64,000 bases of DNA, from contig NZ_JAMOAO010000001.1 of NCBI RefSeq assembly GCF_030555055.1, positions 5,952,001-6,016,000 of the forward strand, written 5' to 3'. Of the stretch, positions 19,001-26,400 are shown one piece after another. The position numbers and the translations under genes are program-made. The notes below the pieces were generated by a model that ran no database searches, had not been told where the DNA came from, and saw only the letters and a list, made by a program, of their open reading frames with translations. Position 1 is the first letter of the stretch. Each line of letters opens with the position of its first letter. The stretch comes from Nocardiopsis sp. YSL2. Lineage in GTDB: Bacteria > Actinomycetota > Actinomycetes > Streptosporangiales > Streptosporangiaceae.

Positions 19001-20266
19001 CTCGACCGGCTCACCCGCGACCTCACCGCGCGCCAGGCCGAGAGCGCCCGGGCCGGACAGTCGGTCGAGGACCTCCGAGACCGGGTCGCGGACCTGGAGC
19101 GGGAGGTCGAGGAGGCCGAACGCGCCCGCGACACCGCCCATGCCCGAGCCGAAGAGGCCAGGAGCAGGAGCGAGACGGCCGTGCGTACCGCCGGGACGGC
19201 CGCCGCGCACGCGGCGGAGCTCGACCGGGACGCCGGGGACCAGGAGAACCGATGGGTGCGGGCGACCTCCGACGCCGCCGCAGCGCGGGCGAGGGTCGAC
19301 ACACTGACCGATCGGTTGACGGAGGCCGAGGACGGACTCGACACCGCGCGGAACACACTGGCAGAGGCCGGGAACCACCTCACCGAACTCGACACCACCG
19401 CCGCGGACCTGGAGCACAAGGCCGCGCGGTACCGGGCCGACGCCGACCGGCTCCGGGACGCCGACGGAGCCGCGTCCGGCAACCCCGGCGTGGAGGGGCT
19501 GGACGCCGGCCGGGACACCGCATGGCCACCGCGCCCGGCCTGGGGCGAGGGCGTCCGCCCCCAGGGGATGCGCGACGGCCAGGTCCTCGACGGCCCCGGC
19601 CAGGGCGCGATGTACCTGCCACTCCTCATGCCTTCACCCGGGATGACCGCCTCGGAGACGTCGCTCGTCCGCGGCTTCGCCGCCGACAACGGCACCGCGG
19701 TCAACGACGCGCTCCGCGGCGGCACCGGTCCCGGCGACACACCCGAGCGCACACGCCGGACCGTGGACGCACTGGACACCATGACCGCCCGTTCGGCGAC
19801 ACCCGATGCGCTGATCCTGCACCAGAGCGCGGGGGCCTCCTTCGCCCACCGGCTGCACGCCTCCCTCACCGACCCCGGCGCCATGCTCGGCCTGGTCGGA
19901 CGCACCTACACCGATCCCGGATTCACCGCGACGGCCACCGACGAGCCCGCGCCCGGCTTCGGCGGCCCCGTCACCATCGTCATCAGGGTCCCCCGGGGCT
20001 ATCCCGCCCTCAACACCTCGGACCTGTCACGGGCGCTCCCCGGCGGCGGTCCGGACGTGGTGCTGCGCCGGGGCACGACCTTCGTGGTCCACGGCGTCCG
20101 CCCGGTCCGCGACGAGTTGTACGAGAACGACCACTGGGTGGTCGAGGCCGAGGTCGTCCCCGACGGATGGACACCACCCGCCGACTGGCGCGGTGACCCA
20201 CGCGGTTCCGGCGGCGAGCCCGCGCCCACCCGAGAGGGGTCGGCTGTTCCCGCTCCGCGCTCATGA
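9356..20266 (+). CDS. Giant polymorphic-toxin-like protein 1 (CpnT-type N-terminus, one degenerate ART domain)
   Basis: This is a 3,636-residue protein beginning at a GTG 6 bases after a perfect AAGGAGGTGA site. Residues 1 to about 220 form a helical WXG100-like/CpnT N-terminal domain (FSG in the usual WxG position, then hydrophobic helices around 112-175), expected to target type VII secretion. A homologous segment continues to about 460 (GYLGEGL, WKASGFSASAGA). A Pro/Ser/Thr-rich linker of about 440 residues follows. Residues about 905-2740 are a long series of beta-rich domains, repeated in giant 2. Residues about 2755-3380 are Ala/Glu/Arg-rich coiled coil. The C-terminus (about 3385-3620) is an ADP-ribosyltransferase-like domain whose key residues are lost: LHQS for the Arg site, TATA for STS, GPDVV for ExE. 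It is probably a pseudo-ART. There is no immunity-like gene immediately downstream. Confidence 0.85.
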   Translation: MPLSHNMDNTARYTLATLTGIVMPTADPRALRATAELYETTGTQITHHLTDLLTHIRRRVRTDFSGQAADYFDRSVAQFTTGDNDYIGAAGQIAADMGRELRKAAANAEYMAMMVIGQLVQLLLEIAWAIASAYWTFGASLKMIPVFKAIRSLLIRRILSWFLLTVPGHQIISQIFASLDSIIQRIQIANGTRTEWDHDLTTSAHLGAVIEGLLSAGLSAGVEGLLSSQIRTLIRTNLDTIETLPDPPPITTPRTNPRPTPGPGTATGPGPGLNEDLADVLARHTDEMATPYTPNDVPGMTGWANNTSRDQLRHDLADLFQRHFGPTLGTTHARSLGHNYADTLAKHWTNPDLPTHLHKALGDTLPPALRDHLATTIPNTLTTNLRQFHTKASTQAQNLTLGAATGATEGYLGEGLTNALFGQGWKASGFSASAGATQATAQTTITTTALTGIDHLRNGPDLPPPPTTPPPTTNTPATDQVGPPAETGSAGGNDDGGGNGRSGNHSSGRDSDEHPEDAGGRGMSGSEGSDHVNGVGRGSGVEGGSGSRPQSEGGSPEIDEDRPTPSTGNDSESAPTPDGTARTGEATPGDNPYVSSFTEELVSATHAASDDAPGQDRDIPTGAGGELSPGPDVDWPLGDLYDTPEPTHDTTPAHPWQPPLTPFDLLHPKHPILHGPGSLDPKTDLPLPTSSLPWPTHDLQVFALPEIRTPGIPLLPLSGSHGNADQVIGGPAPVPGSGPVSQGSTSQGTPGTGQDRADGRTDSGRGRQPSDRPPVPEDPQGTAAPTGAERPRPPEATPPPPTQTPGQDADPPDSGKAPPRAESSRTAIPAPDPTPRTDTGDPDGAGPSRDRPGTTPSSDPSVRESPGTPAQENATPPPPEAPPEAAPEPPQAPPLPPVAPPPPDTYQGTLLPDRSTAPYDLGYLLDSHLTPADMVLAEHLRSFVDGTAADPSNGLDTAARTDLRAQVEAQAGRDMGVFFQDGGHPFTVTGQDGRARTVEVSLRPSTGDFFHVPTSPASGSKDSKLKTTDTVGEPVSAEAGATHGGERTVNLSFLVSPLHVASVNGNSVGPRVSLRVFLGTRVRSTGQSASHTTDLPSNVELKGRPEVYVADLDMSMRIAPADGSGGGAPRTATARADNGLVLVVPGGVVPSDGPETIRVYDPFTPQDDGRSEGRDAGGDGRRPLDPRAGRGHPIKVGPITLAGDGGPRSLADWVNDHLTRADAPPRTRDAVRDRLTPSFLDRRDRRRERIRQDTSRDLAPDAVRNRLPMMTNAPVPFEFIDISGDSRVMTMWSVPTDYTRKGHTPSVEGNNKANIKGNVSDKGVKTTLRKNDVAGFAVGAGMAADIPGQSSVRVEAPFLEYSLNHQANQQESRSVSGSVNRTTHGATASAAYDVHRNYYVRFDGEPQVYRFTGDTVEILTVEDARIIDGEEPSGARTGGGTAQGPSGESSTVPAAPTGHRRPPFANLAGPHPTDFTGAVPRTFSWPDGSRFRGSDGEPRRGVYDALAHQVLSGLARRRPGLVLPDLSSSRKDYARRPRPDQEVTGYFDRSPREHRPLRRDHDIARYNTLQVLKAISESSLRGGLNDLGGREGIPVDLIEPASINLGSLFRVDEKVLRPKFVRVRLFADFERLAYVRPTVRGTGGEFGGSAGRSTDTGSQNRHTLATRVGLYARPTGADDVHGQPPVAGTPSVTVPVSRTTHTGQGQGFSHGVNDIVFFPEGSDVWHSRATLHARLYEFDDSGLVRGEAPPLRERGIPLLDAGFPARLTLETPPGRPHEGTGDTPDATPVISDIRPLPTVDARRVIRGNTTPDPVSVQRRRDPWRWARSAPRAGSGDPDTAAPGPVPVPRTTGERRAERIRNLPTTVQHSSTRFRVRSEEGRTRTTSLVDETYQGFSAVRRRFDLHDGYRRKLEHFLVRGEGNRRLFPDALSSEVLSSSPNGSRVRAEMSGGLWSPHDVRATVSTELDVTSIDRFEPSEAMIERGGTTSADLSVSTGRTWSGDVVVAGQVRVNDNPRPDQGPSPDQPLTYGDGLRPIGVIGPQGSQGLFNGSRGHKAGEKYAEATAFSSKLPMAYSFTGSGTVRQATEFLKNWSIGPTIPWSARFRGWTARVSDLVTGLVHIRDAHRAGLVDDRVVERNGELVREPQPEPRTPGGVRVRPGLEDTGKRVRPADSAPALRALADDLASQGWELTAGSREGLLHALDSNLGSATDTSVPLPVRIRPIDHSVGHLSSPTTAPPAVDATVRVRLDLTRPAVEYLGGSNEFKFRQTWRSAETHSRAKADTTSAGVLGGVRQPLPYPGDDQPDQQSPESRPHLLVPAAGASQASTRSTGSAEQESRSRRLDLSVDTPYAKLSHDSRLHLDLEISERQPLLTRALGEQPGGGERRDFSGSGDGGRVDALYPISYLDFAGGDGTDTGTGTNTGDGGTPDPPRTSSNDGRGHEAAPEHPVNGTHASLHDMMRQWSEANGGDRRAHSGDGLIVPAAIGDRGQQVRDTAHIVVARSLGWSPPPDAVRNGQYTSGAIRAARAHNAAALGFGSRYNAIDQALGHLALKALHPEAADRDTELPRMGRTTWSLRALPDPASARVLDIAPSGRITDSGVEGNSTGSTMAHGTSSTTTSDVTASGRGEQPDLPPHPRTGIHYGGAGGAGTSKSGGSVGQGVGSQLPPHSQRARIGPLLLVEFDTTWGIGARSELRGSAFSRAAGYVGDKVRGLFGRPVTRPARWQLGDATTRTTAWIAQGDAVRMGIIGQAHANGMAADRARLEDAQKVLNSAEKTYLESRLPLESAAAEYAAAPDDAGLRDRYRELERTYEERRTAFDQAMESWVASLNAARDTALGRTAADDPATAAATPAAAEPQQSFTDRFRARVNTAFPEDTVRTAPATETTGDTTASAPAARPTTGTNTRDAVQDVDRTDARMGEVRMGEVRHAAERPATEQADLRDTAAELRNRADRIRGEIPALQERIERLHAEVSAREREVARLEEHELPAARRESDSADLARVRARVGFDSARAAADSAAATADRAAEDAASLAERYQDLRARADEAGRAAARLGEETGAVSAELARAESGLDDLRGEISRLWSDIDDLTSRLAGLEAGAGQTDDTTADPGRAHGADADGRPGQAAPRGTLGDERPENTRPGASDRFPQDSAGRQSAPEVGGTPGQGDSTGQSDSTRPKDSREQSGAAEHEGSIGQEDSTERTATERSQVQAELDRLTRDLTARQAESARAGQSVEDLRDRVADLEREVEEAERARDTAHARAEEARSRSETAVRTAGTAAAHAAELDRDAGDQENRWVRATSDAAAARARVDTLTDRLTEAEDGLDTARNTLAEAGNHLTELDTTAADLEHKAARYRADADRLRDADGAASGNPGVEGLDAGRDTAWPPRPAWGEGVRPQGMRDGQVLDGPGQGAMYLPLLMPSPGMTASETSLVRGFAADNGTAVNDALRGGTGPGDTPERTRRTVDALDTMTARSATPDALILHQSAGASFAHRLHASLTDPGAMLGLVGRTYTDPGFTATATDEPAPGFGGPVTIVIRVPRGYPALNTSDLSRALPGGGPDVVLRRGTTFVVHGVRPVRDELYENDHWVVEAEVVPDGWTPPADWRGDPRGSGGEPAPTREGSAVPAPRS

Positions 20267-20518
20267 GCGGATTCCTCGTTCGCGCCCTTCGAACGGGACG
20301 TCGACGGGGTGCGGGAACAGCTCATCGAATCAGCGCGGCGTGCACGGTTCCCCCTTCCGCGACGCCCCGAAGGAAAGGGATCCGAATGATGACTCACGGG
20401 AATGCGCGCGTGGCCGATCGGCCGCGCACCGGAATTCAGTATCGGAAAGGGGGGATGGATTCCTTCTCCGAACCGCTGCCCCGCCTTCCGCCGTTCGAGG
20501 CCTCTCGCGCGCGACCCC
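20267..20518. other. Short convergent intergenic region with open coding-like tail
   Basis: After the TGA of giant gene 1 the same frame stays open for 39 codons (SFAPFERDVDGVREQL, then ending KGSE) before the next stop. This looks like possible lost C-terminal coding sequence. A perfect 12-base palindrome GGCCGATCGGCC is at 20412-20423. An 89-codon frame starts at 20263, overlapping the giant's stop, but has no convincing protein features and runs into the DeoR gene. Confidence 0.3.
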
Positions 20519-21280
20519 TCAGACCGTGGTGACGCGCGGACCGATCGCGGCGAGCTCCTGAGCGAGGCCGTCGGCCAGGCCGGTGTCGGTGATGACGCAG
20601 CTGATCTCGTCGAGCGCGGCGAAGCGGGAGAAGTGGTCGTTGCCCACCTTGGTGTGGTCGGCCAGCAGAACGGATCGGCGTGCGGACCGGATCATCGCCC
20701 GCTTGACCTGGGCCTCGGCCGGATCGGGAGTGGTGAGTCCGCGTTCGGCCGAAACACCGTTGGTGGCCATGAAGGCGACGTCGACGTAGGTCTCCTCCAG
20801 CGCATGGAGGGCCCACCCCTCCACGGTGGCCTGCGTACGCGTGCGCAGGCGCCCCCCGAGCATCATGACGTTGATGTTGGCGCGCGGCACCAGGCTCAGT
20901 GCGATGGGAGCGGAGTTGGTGACGACGGTCAGCTCGCGGTCGGCCGGGATCTGCTCGGCGAGACGACCGGTGGTGGACCCGGCGTCGAGGAGGATGGCGC
21001 CCTCCTGGGGGAGCTCGGCCAGCGCCGCCTTGGCGATCCGGTCCTTCTCCTTGGTCATGACGGTGTCGCGCTGGCTCAGCGTGGGCTCGAAGCCGAGCCG
21101 CTCCACGGGGATGGCGCCGCCGTGCACCCGGCGCAGGACGGCGTGCCGTTCCAGAGCCATCAGGTCCCGTCGGATGGTCTCGTAGGTGACGTCGTACTCG
21201 GCGGCGAGTGTGGCGACGTCGACCCTCCCCTCGCGGCGGGCACGCTCAAGGATGAGCTTCTGACGCTCTTCGGCGTACAT
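20519..21280 (-). CDS. DeoR-family transcriptional regulator (full length)
   Basis: This 253-residue regulator of normal length has an N-terminal winged HTH (about residues 3-57: RQKLILERARREGRVDVATL, then DVTYETIRRDLMALE and the wing VLRRVHGG). The C-terminal DeoRC sensor domain has ILLDAGSTTGRLA, LTVVTNSAPIAL, MLGGRLR, DVAFMATNGVS and VLLADHTKVG. Members usually repress sugar or nucleoside genes and respond to a phosphorylated sugar. The ATG at 21280 has an AGGTGA ribosome binding site. It lies between the two HTH-less paralogues and reads in the same direction as both, so it is the only DNA-binding candidate among the three. Confidence 0.92.
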   Translation of the reverse strand: MYAEERQKLILERARREGRVDVATLAAEYDVTYETIRRDLMALERHAVLRRVHGGAIPVERLGFEPTLSQRDTVMTKEKDRIAKAALAELPQEGAILLDAGSTTGRLAEQIPADRELTVVTNSAPIALSLVPRANINVMMLGGRLRTRTQATVEGWALHALEETYVDVAFMATNGVSAERGLTTPDPAEAQVKRAMIRSARRSVLLADHTKVGNDHFSRFAALDEISCVITDTGLADGLAQELAAIGPRVTTV

Positions 21281-21285
21281 GTGGT

Positions 21286-21307
21286 ATCACCTGTGTTTCA
21301 GTGTGAT
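21286..21307. promoter_or_regulatory. Inverted repeat upstream of full-length DeoR gene
   Basis: ATCAC (21286-21290) and GTGAT (21303-21307) form a perfect inverted repeat with a 12-base spacer, starting 6 bases upstream of the start codon. It could be an autoregulatory operator. The TATCAC half is shared with elements upstream of the two sensor-only paralogues. No gene is seen in the rest of 21281-21525. Confidence 0.4.
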
Positions 21308-21525
21308 GTGGGTCGATGGTAGTGCGGAGGCCCGGCACGCACAAGAACACGGACCAGCGCCGTGGGAACGCGTGACATGGTCGGAACCGCCCAGGGAAAG
21401 CGTCCCACGTGAGGACCCGGCTCGGTGTGGGAAGCACACACAGTGGGACCAGTACGCGGGCACGAGAGCGGACACGACGCCGTGCGCACGGGTGGGAGAG
21501 CGGCCAGGCGTGGTCGCGTGCGCGG

Positions 21526-22167
21526 TCAGACGCGCAGCAGGCGGTGCAGGCGCGTGCCCAGTCGCGCCGCCGGTTCCGGGTCCAGTTCGTCGCCGGTGAC
21601 GAGGCAGTCGATGTCGTCCAGGCAGGCGAAGCGGGACATGCGGTCGGCCTCGATGCGGGTGTGGTCGGCGAGGGCCACGACGGTGTCCGCGGCGTCCATC
21701 ATCGTTCGCTTGCTCCGGCCCTGGACGGGATCGGTGCTGGTCAGACCGCGGTCGAAGGAGACGCCTCCTGGGACGACGAAGGCCACGTCCGCACTGAGGC
21801 CGTCCAGTTCCCGGCTCGTGGCCGGGGCGGCGCCCGCACGTCGGTCGAGGCGTCCGCCGATGAGGTGCACGGCGATGTCGGTGCGCGCGGCGAGGATCGA
21901 GGCCACGGACACGGAGTTGGTGACCACCGTGTAGCCGCGGTCGACCGGCAGGTACGCGGCGAGGCGTTCGGTGACGGTGCCCGCGTCCAGGATCACCACG
22001 CCGCCGTCGGGGAGTTCGGTGAGCGCCGCCTTGGCGATCCGCCCCTCCTCCGTGGCCCTACCGGCCGCCGGGGCCGTCGGCGCGGGCTCGGAGGCGGACT
22101 CAAGGGAGGACGACACGCTGCCATGGCCGCTTCGGAGGACACTCGCGACACCAGTGCGAACGGACAT
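21526..22167 (-). CDS. DeoR-family sensor-domain protein without HTH (copy 2)
   Basis: This is a 213-residue paralogue of the protein at 8289-8936. The two share VVTNSVSVAS, LAARTDIA, LIGGRLDRRAGAA, DPVQGRSKRT and the final RLLRV, and differ mostly in the first 50 residues. The HTH is again missing; the N-terminus is Ser/Ala/Pro-rich. The ATG at 22167 begins MSVRTG (copy 1: MSVRAR) with the same GGGAGG site in front. It is divergent from giant gene 2, so each giant has its own sensor-only neighbour. The gene could be co-transcribed with the full-length deoR 245 bases downstream. Confidence 0.82.
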   Translation of the reverse strand: MSVRTGVASVLRSGHGSVSSSLESASEPAPTAPAAGRATEEGRIAKAALTELPDGGVVILDAGTVTERLAAYLPVDRGYTVVTNSVSVASILAARTDIAVHLIGGRLDRRAGAAPATSRELDGLSADVAFVVPGGVSFDRGLTSTDPVQGRSKRTMMDAADTVVALADHTRIEADRMSRFACLDDIDCLVTGDELDPEPAARLGTRLHRLLRV

Positions 22168-22267
22168 GCCGGCCTCCCACTTTCCCTCGATCGGCAGCAA
22201 GGGAGTCATGCGGGAGAACTCCCCACCGGACACCGACCAATACGGAAACCCGCGGATCGGTCCGGAT

Positions 22268-22283
22268 GCCATCTTTTATCACG
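22268..22283 (-). promoter_or_regulatory. Conserved element upstream of DeoR-sensor copy 2
   Basis: The plus-strand sequence GCCATCTTTTATCACG lies 101-116 bases before the start at 22167 and matches the element at 9041-9059 in sequence and position. The region 22168-22764 is otherwise without a gene. It is lower in GC than its surroundings and also holds the giant-gene promoter candidate. Confidence 0.4.
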
Positions 22284-22630
22284 CTTCACATTCAGCCCGC
22301 AACGGAGGACACCGAAGCCCGTTGGAAGAAGTGCGCCGACGCGCGCCTGAGATCTCTGCGCAGATGAGCGCGGACCGCGAAATGCGATGGTCAGTGCCAC
22401 GTCGAGGCCGTCGGCGAGCCGTCGCCGAATCGTTTTCGCAGCCGATTCCCGGGGTCCGCGATTCGGTGGGCCAGATCGGCGATGGGCGCGTGGTCGGTGA
22501 CCGGGCGACCGGGAAGCTGACCGTGCCGTGCTCACGTCGTACCCGGGCCCGAGGACTCAGAGGACACCTCTCGGGCGAGCGCAACCAACACCATGCATAC
22601 GAAGGTAAGCAAACAGGTATTTCCAAGCAC

Positions 22631-22660
22631 TTCCACATTCGGGGGTCTCAGTGTTACGTT
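22631..22660 (+). promoter_or_regulatory. Candidate promoter of giant toxin gene 2
   Basis: TTCCAC (22631-22636), an 18-base spacer and TACGTT (22655-22660) are followed by CGTCC. The spacing and the GTGYTA core match the candidate promoters of giant gene 1 and eccD. The -10 box is 110 bases before the start codon, against 117 for giant gene 1. Confidence 0.45.
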
Positions 22661-22735
22661 CGTCCACGCCCGGAACGCGGCCACCGACCGGGCACGACAC
22701 GAGCGGACGCAGGCGTGTTCGTGCTTTGGCGCGCA

Positions 22736-23417
22736 GCGGGAACCGGCCAAGGAGGTGACCCCGCGTGCCACTCAGCCACAACATGGACAACACCGCCAGA
22801 TACACCCTGGCCACCCTCACCGGCATCGTCATGCCCACCGCCGACCCCCGAGCCCTACGCGCCACCGCCGAACTCTACGAAACCACCGGCACCCAGATCA
22901 CCCACCACCTCACCGACCTGCTCACCCACATCCGCCGACGCGTGCGCACCGACTTCTCCGGACAGGCCGCCGACTACTTCGACCGCTCCGTCGCCCAGTT
23001 CACCACCGGAGACAACGACTACATCGGCGCAGCCGGACAGATCGCCGCCGACATGGGCCGCGAACTCCGCAAAGCCGCCGCCAACGCCGAATACATGGCC
23101 ATGATGGTCATCGGCCAACTCGTCCAACTCCTCCTCGAGATCGCCTGGGCCATCGCCTCCGCCTACTGGACCTTCGGCGCCTCACTGAAGATGATCCCCG
23201 TCTTCAAAGCCATCCGCAGCCTGCTCATCCGCCGCATCCTGTCCTGGTTCCTCCTCACCGTCCCCGGCCACCAGATCATCAGCCAGATCTTCGCCAGCCT
23301 GGACAGCATCATCCAGCGCATCCAGATCGCCAACGGCACCCGCACCGAATGGGACCACGACCTCACCACAAGCGCCCACCTCGGTGCCGTCATCGAAGGA
23401 CTCCTCTCCGCCGGCCT
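22736..23417 (+). repeat. 682-bp direct repeat, copy 2 (5' end of giant gene 2)
   Basis: This segment matches 9327-10008. Identity stops abruptly after codon 217, and the codon style changes at that point from C-ending, CAC/ACC-rich codons to a mixed pattern. That fits recent copying of this segment from giant gene 1 or from a common donor. Confidence 0.92.
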
Positions 23418-26400
23418 CTCGGGCGGGGTCGACCTCCTGCTCAACGGTCCGGTCAACAAGCTCATCAACCAGAACCTGCTCGATCTCAAGGACCTCCCGG
23501 ACCCGCCGCCGATCACCACACCCAGACAGGACCCTGTTCCGGACGACGCGCCGTCCGTCACCAACCCCAGACCCGATCCGGAGCCGGACCCGCCCGCCTC
23601 CGGTCTCAACGACGACCTGACCGACCTCTTCACCCGGCACAACGACGAACTCACCGTCCCCTACAAGCAGGGCGACGTCCCCGGGATCGGGAGCTGGCCC
23701 AACACCGCCAACAGGGACCAGCTACGCCAGGACTTCGCCGATCTGTTCGAGCGCCGTTTCGCAGACGAGCTGGGATCGTCGGCCGCCAGGAACCTGGGCA
23801 ACGACTACGCCGACGCCTTCGCCCGGAACTGGCCGAGCGACGACCTGTCCACCCACCTGTCCCGGGCCCTGGGGGACTCACTGCCTCCCGCCGTTCGCGA
23901 CCATCTCGCCGACACGGTGCCGGACACGCTGTCGAAGGGCCTCCGCGACATCAACAGCGGGGCGGGCCCCTATGCCCGGAACCTCGGCCTGGGCGCGAGC
24001 ACCGGGGCACTGGAGGGCTATCTCGGCGAGGGCCTGTCCAACACGGCGCTCCAGGGCGAGTGGAAGGCCTCCGGGTTCTCCGCCAGCGCGGGTGCCAGCA
24101 ACGCAACGACGCAGACGGTGGTGACGGACGCCTCCGTCAAGGGCATCGACTCGTTGCGCGGCGGTCCGAACCTGCCGCCGCCCCTCACCGCTCCGCCACC
24201 GACCTCCACCGGAAACCCGTCCGCCAGCGCATCGGACGACGCCCTCACGGACGGCGGTGCGACCGACGACACGAGTCGGGACGGGTCGGACCGCGGCTCC
24301 GGCCACGACAGCGATTCGGACCGTCGTGGCAGCGGTGACGACCGTGGCTCCGTCGACACCAGCGCTTCCGGCGATCCCGGGAGGGGGGACGACCGCGACT
24401 CGGTGACCAATGGCGGGACGAGGAACCGAGGCGGGAACGAGACCGACGACACGAGCGCGGGCACCGGACGCAGCGATGAGGGTCGCGGCTCCAGGGACGA
24501 CGGCGCCACGGGCACACGTGACACCGGTGTGGCCGGGGACGCGGGCGACCGGAGAGGCGAAGACGCCGACCGTGGCCCGGCCGACGACAGCGGCGCGGTC
24601 CGCCGTGACGACACGACGGGCACGCGCGGTTCGGGAGAGGCCCAGGTGTCCGTCCCGGGGGACGCTCCGACCTCGGTGGAGGCGCCGCCGGGCGACAACC
24701 CCTACCTCTCGCCCTTCACCTCCGAGCTCACCACCGACTCGGCCTCGAACCCCGCGCCCGGGGCCGCCGACCAGCCCACCCCGGTCGACACGGACACGCC
24801 GGTTCGCGCCGACGTCGATCAGGACTCCCCCTCCCGGGCACCCGACGACACCGCCACCTCCCCCACGTCCGGGACGCCCGCCCGATCCGGCGGCGAGGAG
24901 GCCGCCCCGGACTCCGACACGGACGTCGACTGGCCGCTCGCCGACCTCTACGACTCCACCGACACGTCACACACGGACGACGATGCCACGTCGTTCGCGC
25001 CCCCTCCCTCACCCTTCGATCTCTCCAGCCTCCTCAACCCCAAGGGGTCCTTCCTCACCCCGGATCTGAGCGTCCTCGACCCGAAGGCGGGTCTGGGCCT
25101 CCCCCAGTCGCCCCTTCCGTGGATGGTCGACGACCTCCAGGTCCTCGCCGTCCACGAGATCACGGTCGACCCCGCTGCGGAGACCACCGACGACGAGAAC
25201 GCGCCCTCCGTCACGCACGCGACCACGATCCCGACCCCGGCCCCGGGCTCCCACCAGGGCAGCACGACCCAGCAACCCACCACCCCGCAGGACACGACGA
25301 GGCAGCATCCCACCCGCAGCGCTCCTGCGGAGGGCCAGAGGCAGCAGTCGAACCAGCCGTCTTCGACGGCCGTGCCGACGACGAGCCTCGACGGGAACGT
25401 CCAGCACACCAGCGACACGGCACCTCCCCCGGTGGCTTCGGCGAACCCCACGACGTCGGACCACACCCCGTCTCCGCCGAACCCGCTCCCGCAGACGAGC
25501 ACCCACCAGGCGCCTCCGCCCGTGGACACGACCCGAGGACACGACGAGGCCGCTCCGTCGCACACGCACCCGACCGGCGAGGCACCACCGCCCCCACCCG
25601 GCCGGACCGAGTACGCGGGCAGCTTCACGCCGGACCGTTCCGGGGACACCTACCGGCTCGACTATCTGACGGCGTCCACCCTGGTCGGTCCGCACATGGC
25701 CGCCGCCGAGAACGTCGACACGTTCGTCGGGGACACCCTCCGCGGCGTGGACGGCCTGGCCGCCCCCGACCGCCGGCGGATCATGGACGCGTTCGAGGAG
25801 GTCTTCCGGGCACACGGGCCGCGTCCGTTCCTCGCTCCCGGCGGGCACACCGTGGAGGTCCAGGGGCCGAACGGGACGTGGACGGCCGCCCTGTCCCTGA
25901 ACCCCAGCGACGGCGACTTCCGGCATGTCCCGACCCGTCCCCTGGGCGACGGCACCGAGACCAGGTTCCTGCGCACCCAGAACGCGGGGATCGGCGTCAA
26001 CTCCCACGACAGCGGCTCCCGCGCCGGGAACAAGTCCGTGGGTGGCAAGTTCACCGCCAGCCCGGTCTACGTGGCCGACATCGGTGTGGCCAGAGCGGGC
26101 CCCCTGGCCTCCCTCGGTGGACGCTTCGGCACCGGTGTGCGCGGCACGGACCACGGGGCCTCCAACTCCGCCAACAGCGACACCGAGATCTGGCAGTTGG
26201 CGCCACCCGAGCTCTACGCCGCCGACCTGGACATGGACCTGACCGTCACTCCACCGGCGGCCCCGCCGGTGAGCGGCACCCAGGCCGGAGGCCCGGCCCC
26301 CGCTCCCGTCCCGCACACCAGCAGCGGTCGATCCGGCAACGGTCTGGTCCTCAACCTGCCCGGCGAGGTGGTCGCCCACCCCGACATGCCCCAGAGCATC

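Noticed and set aside
20263-20532. 89-codon ORF overlapping the end of giant gene 1 as an immunity gene
   Set aside because: Basic, Ser/Arg-rich product with no fold signal. It overlaps the DeoR gene end and does not resemble the candidate immunity protein after giant 2.
9327-23417. Insertion sequence or transposon causing the duplication
   Set aside because: No transposase, terminal inverted repeats or target duplications are seen. Gene conversion or tandem duplication explains the repeat.
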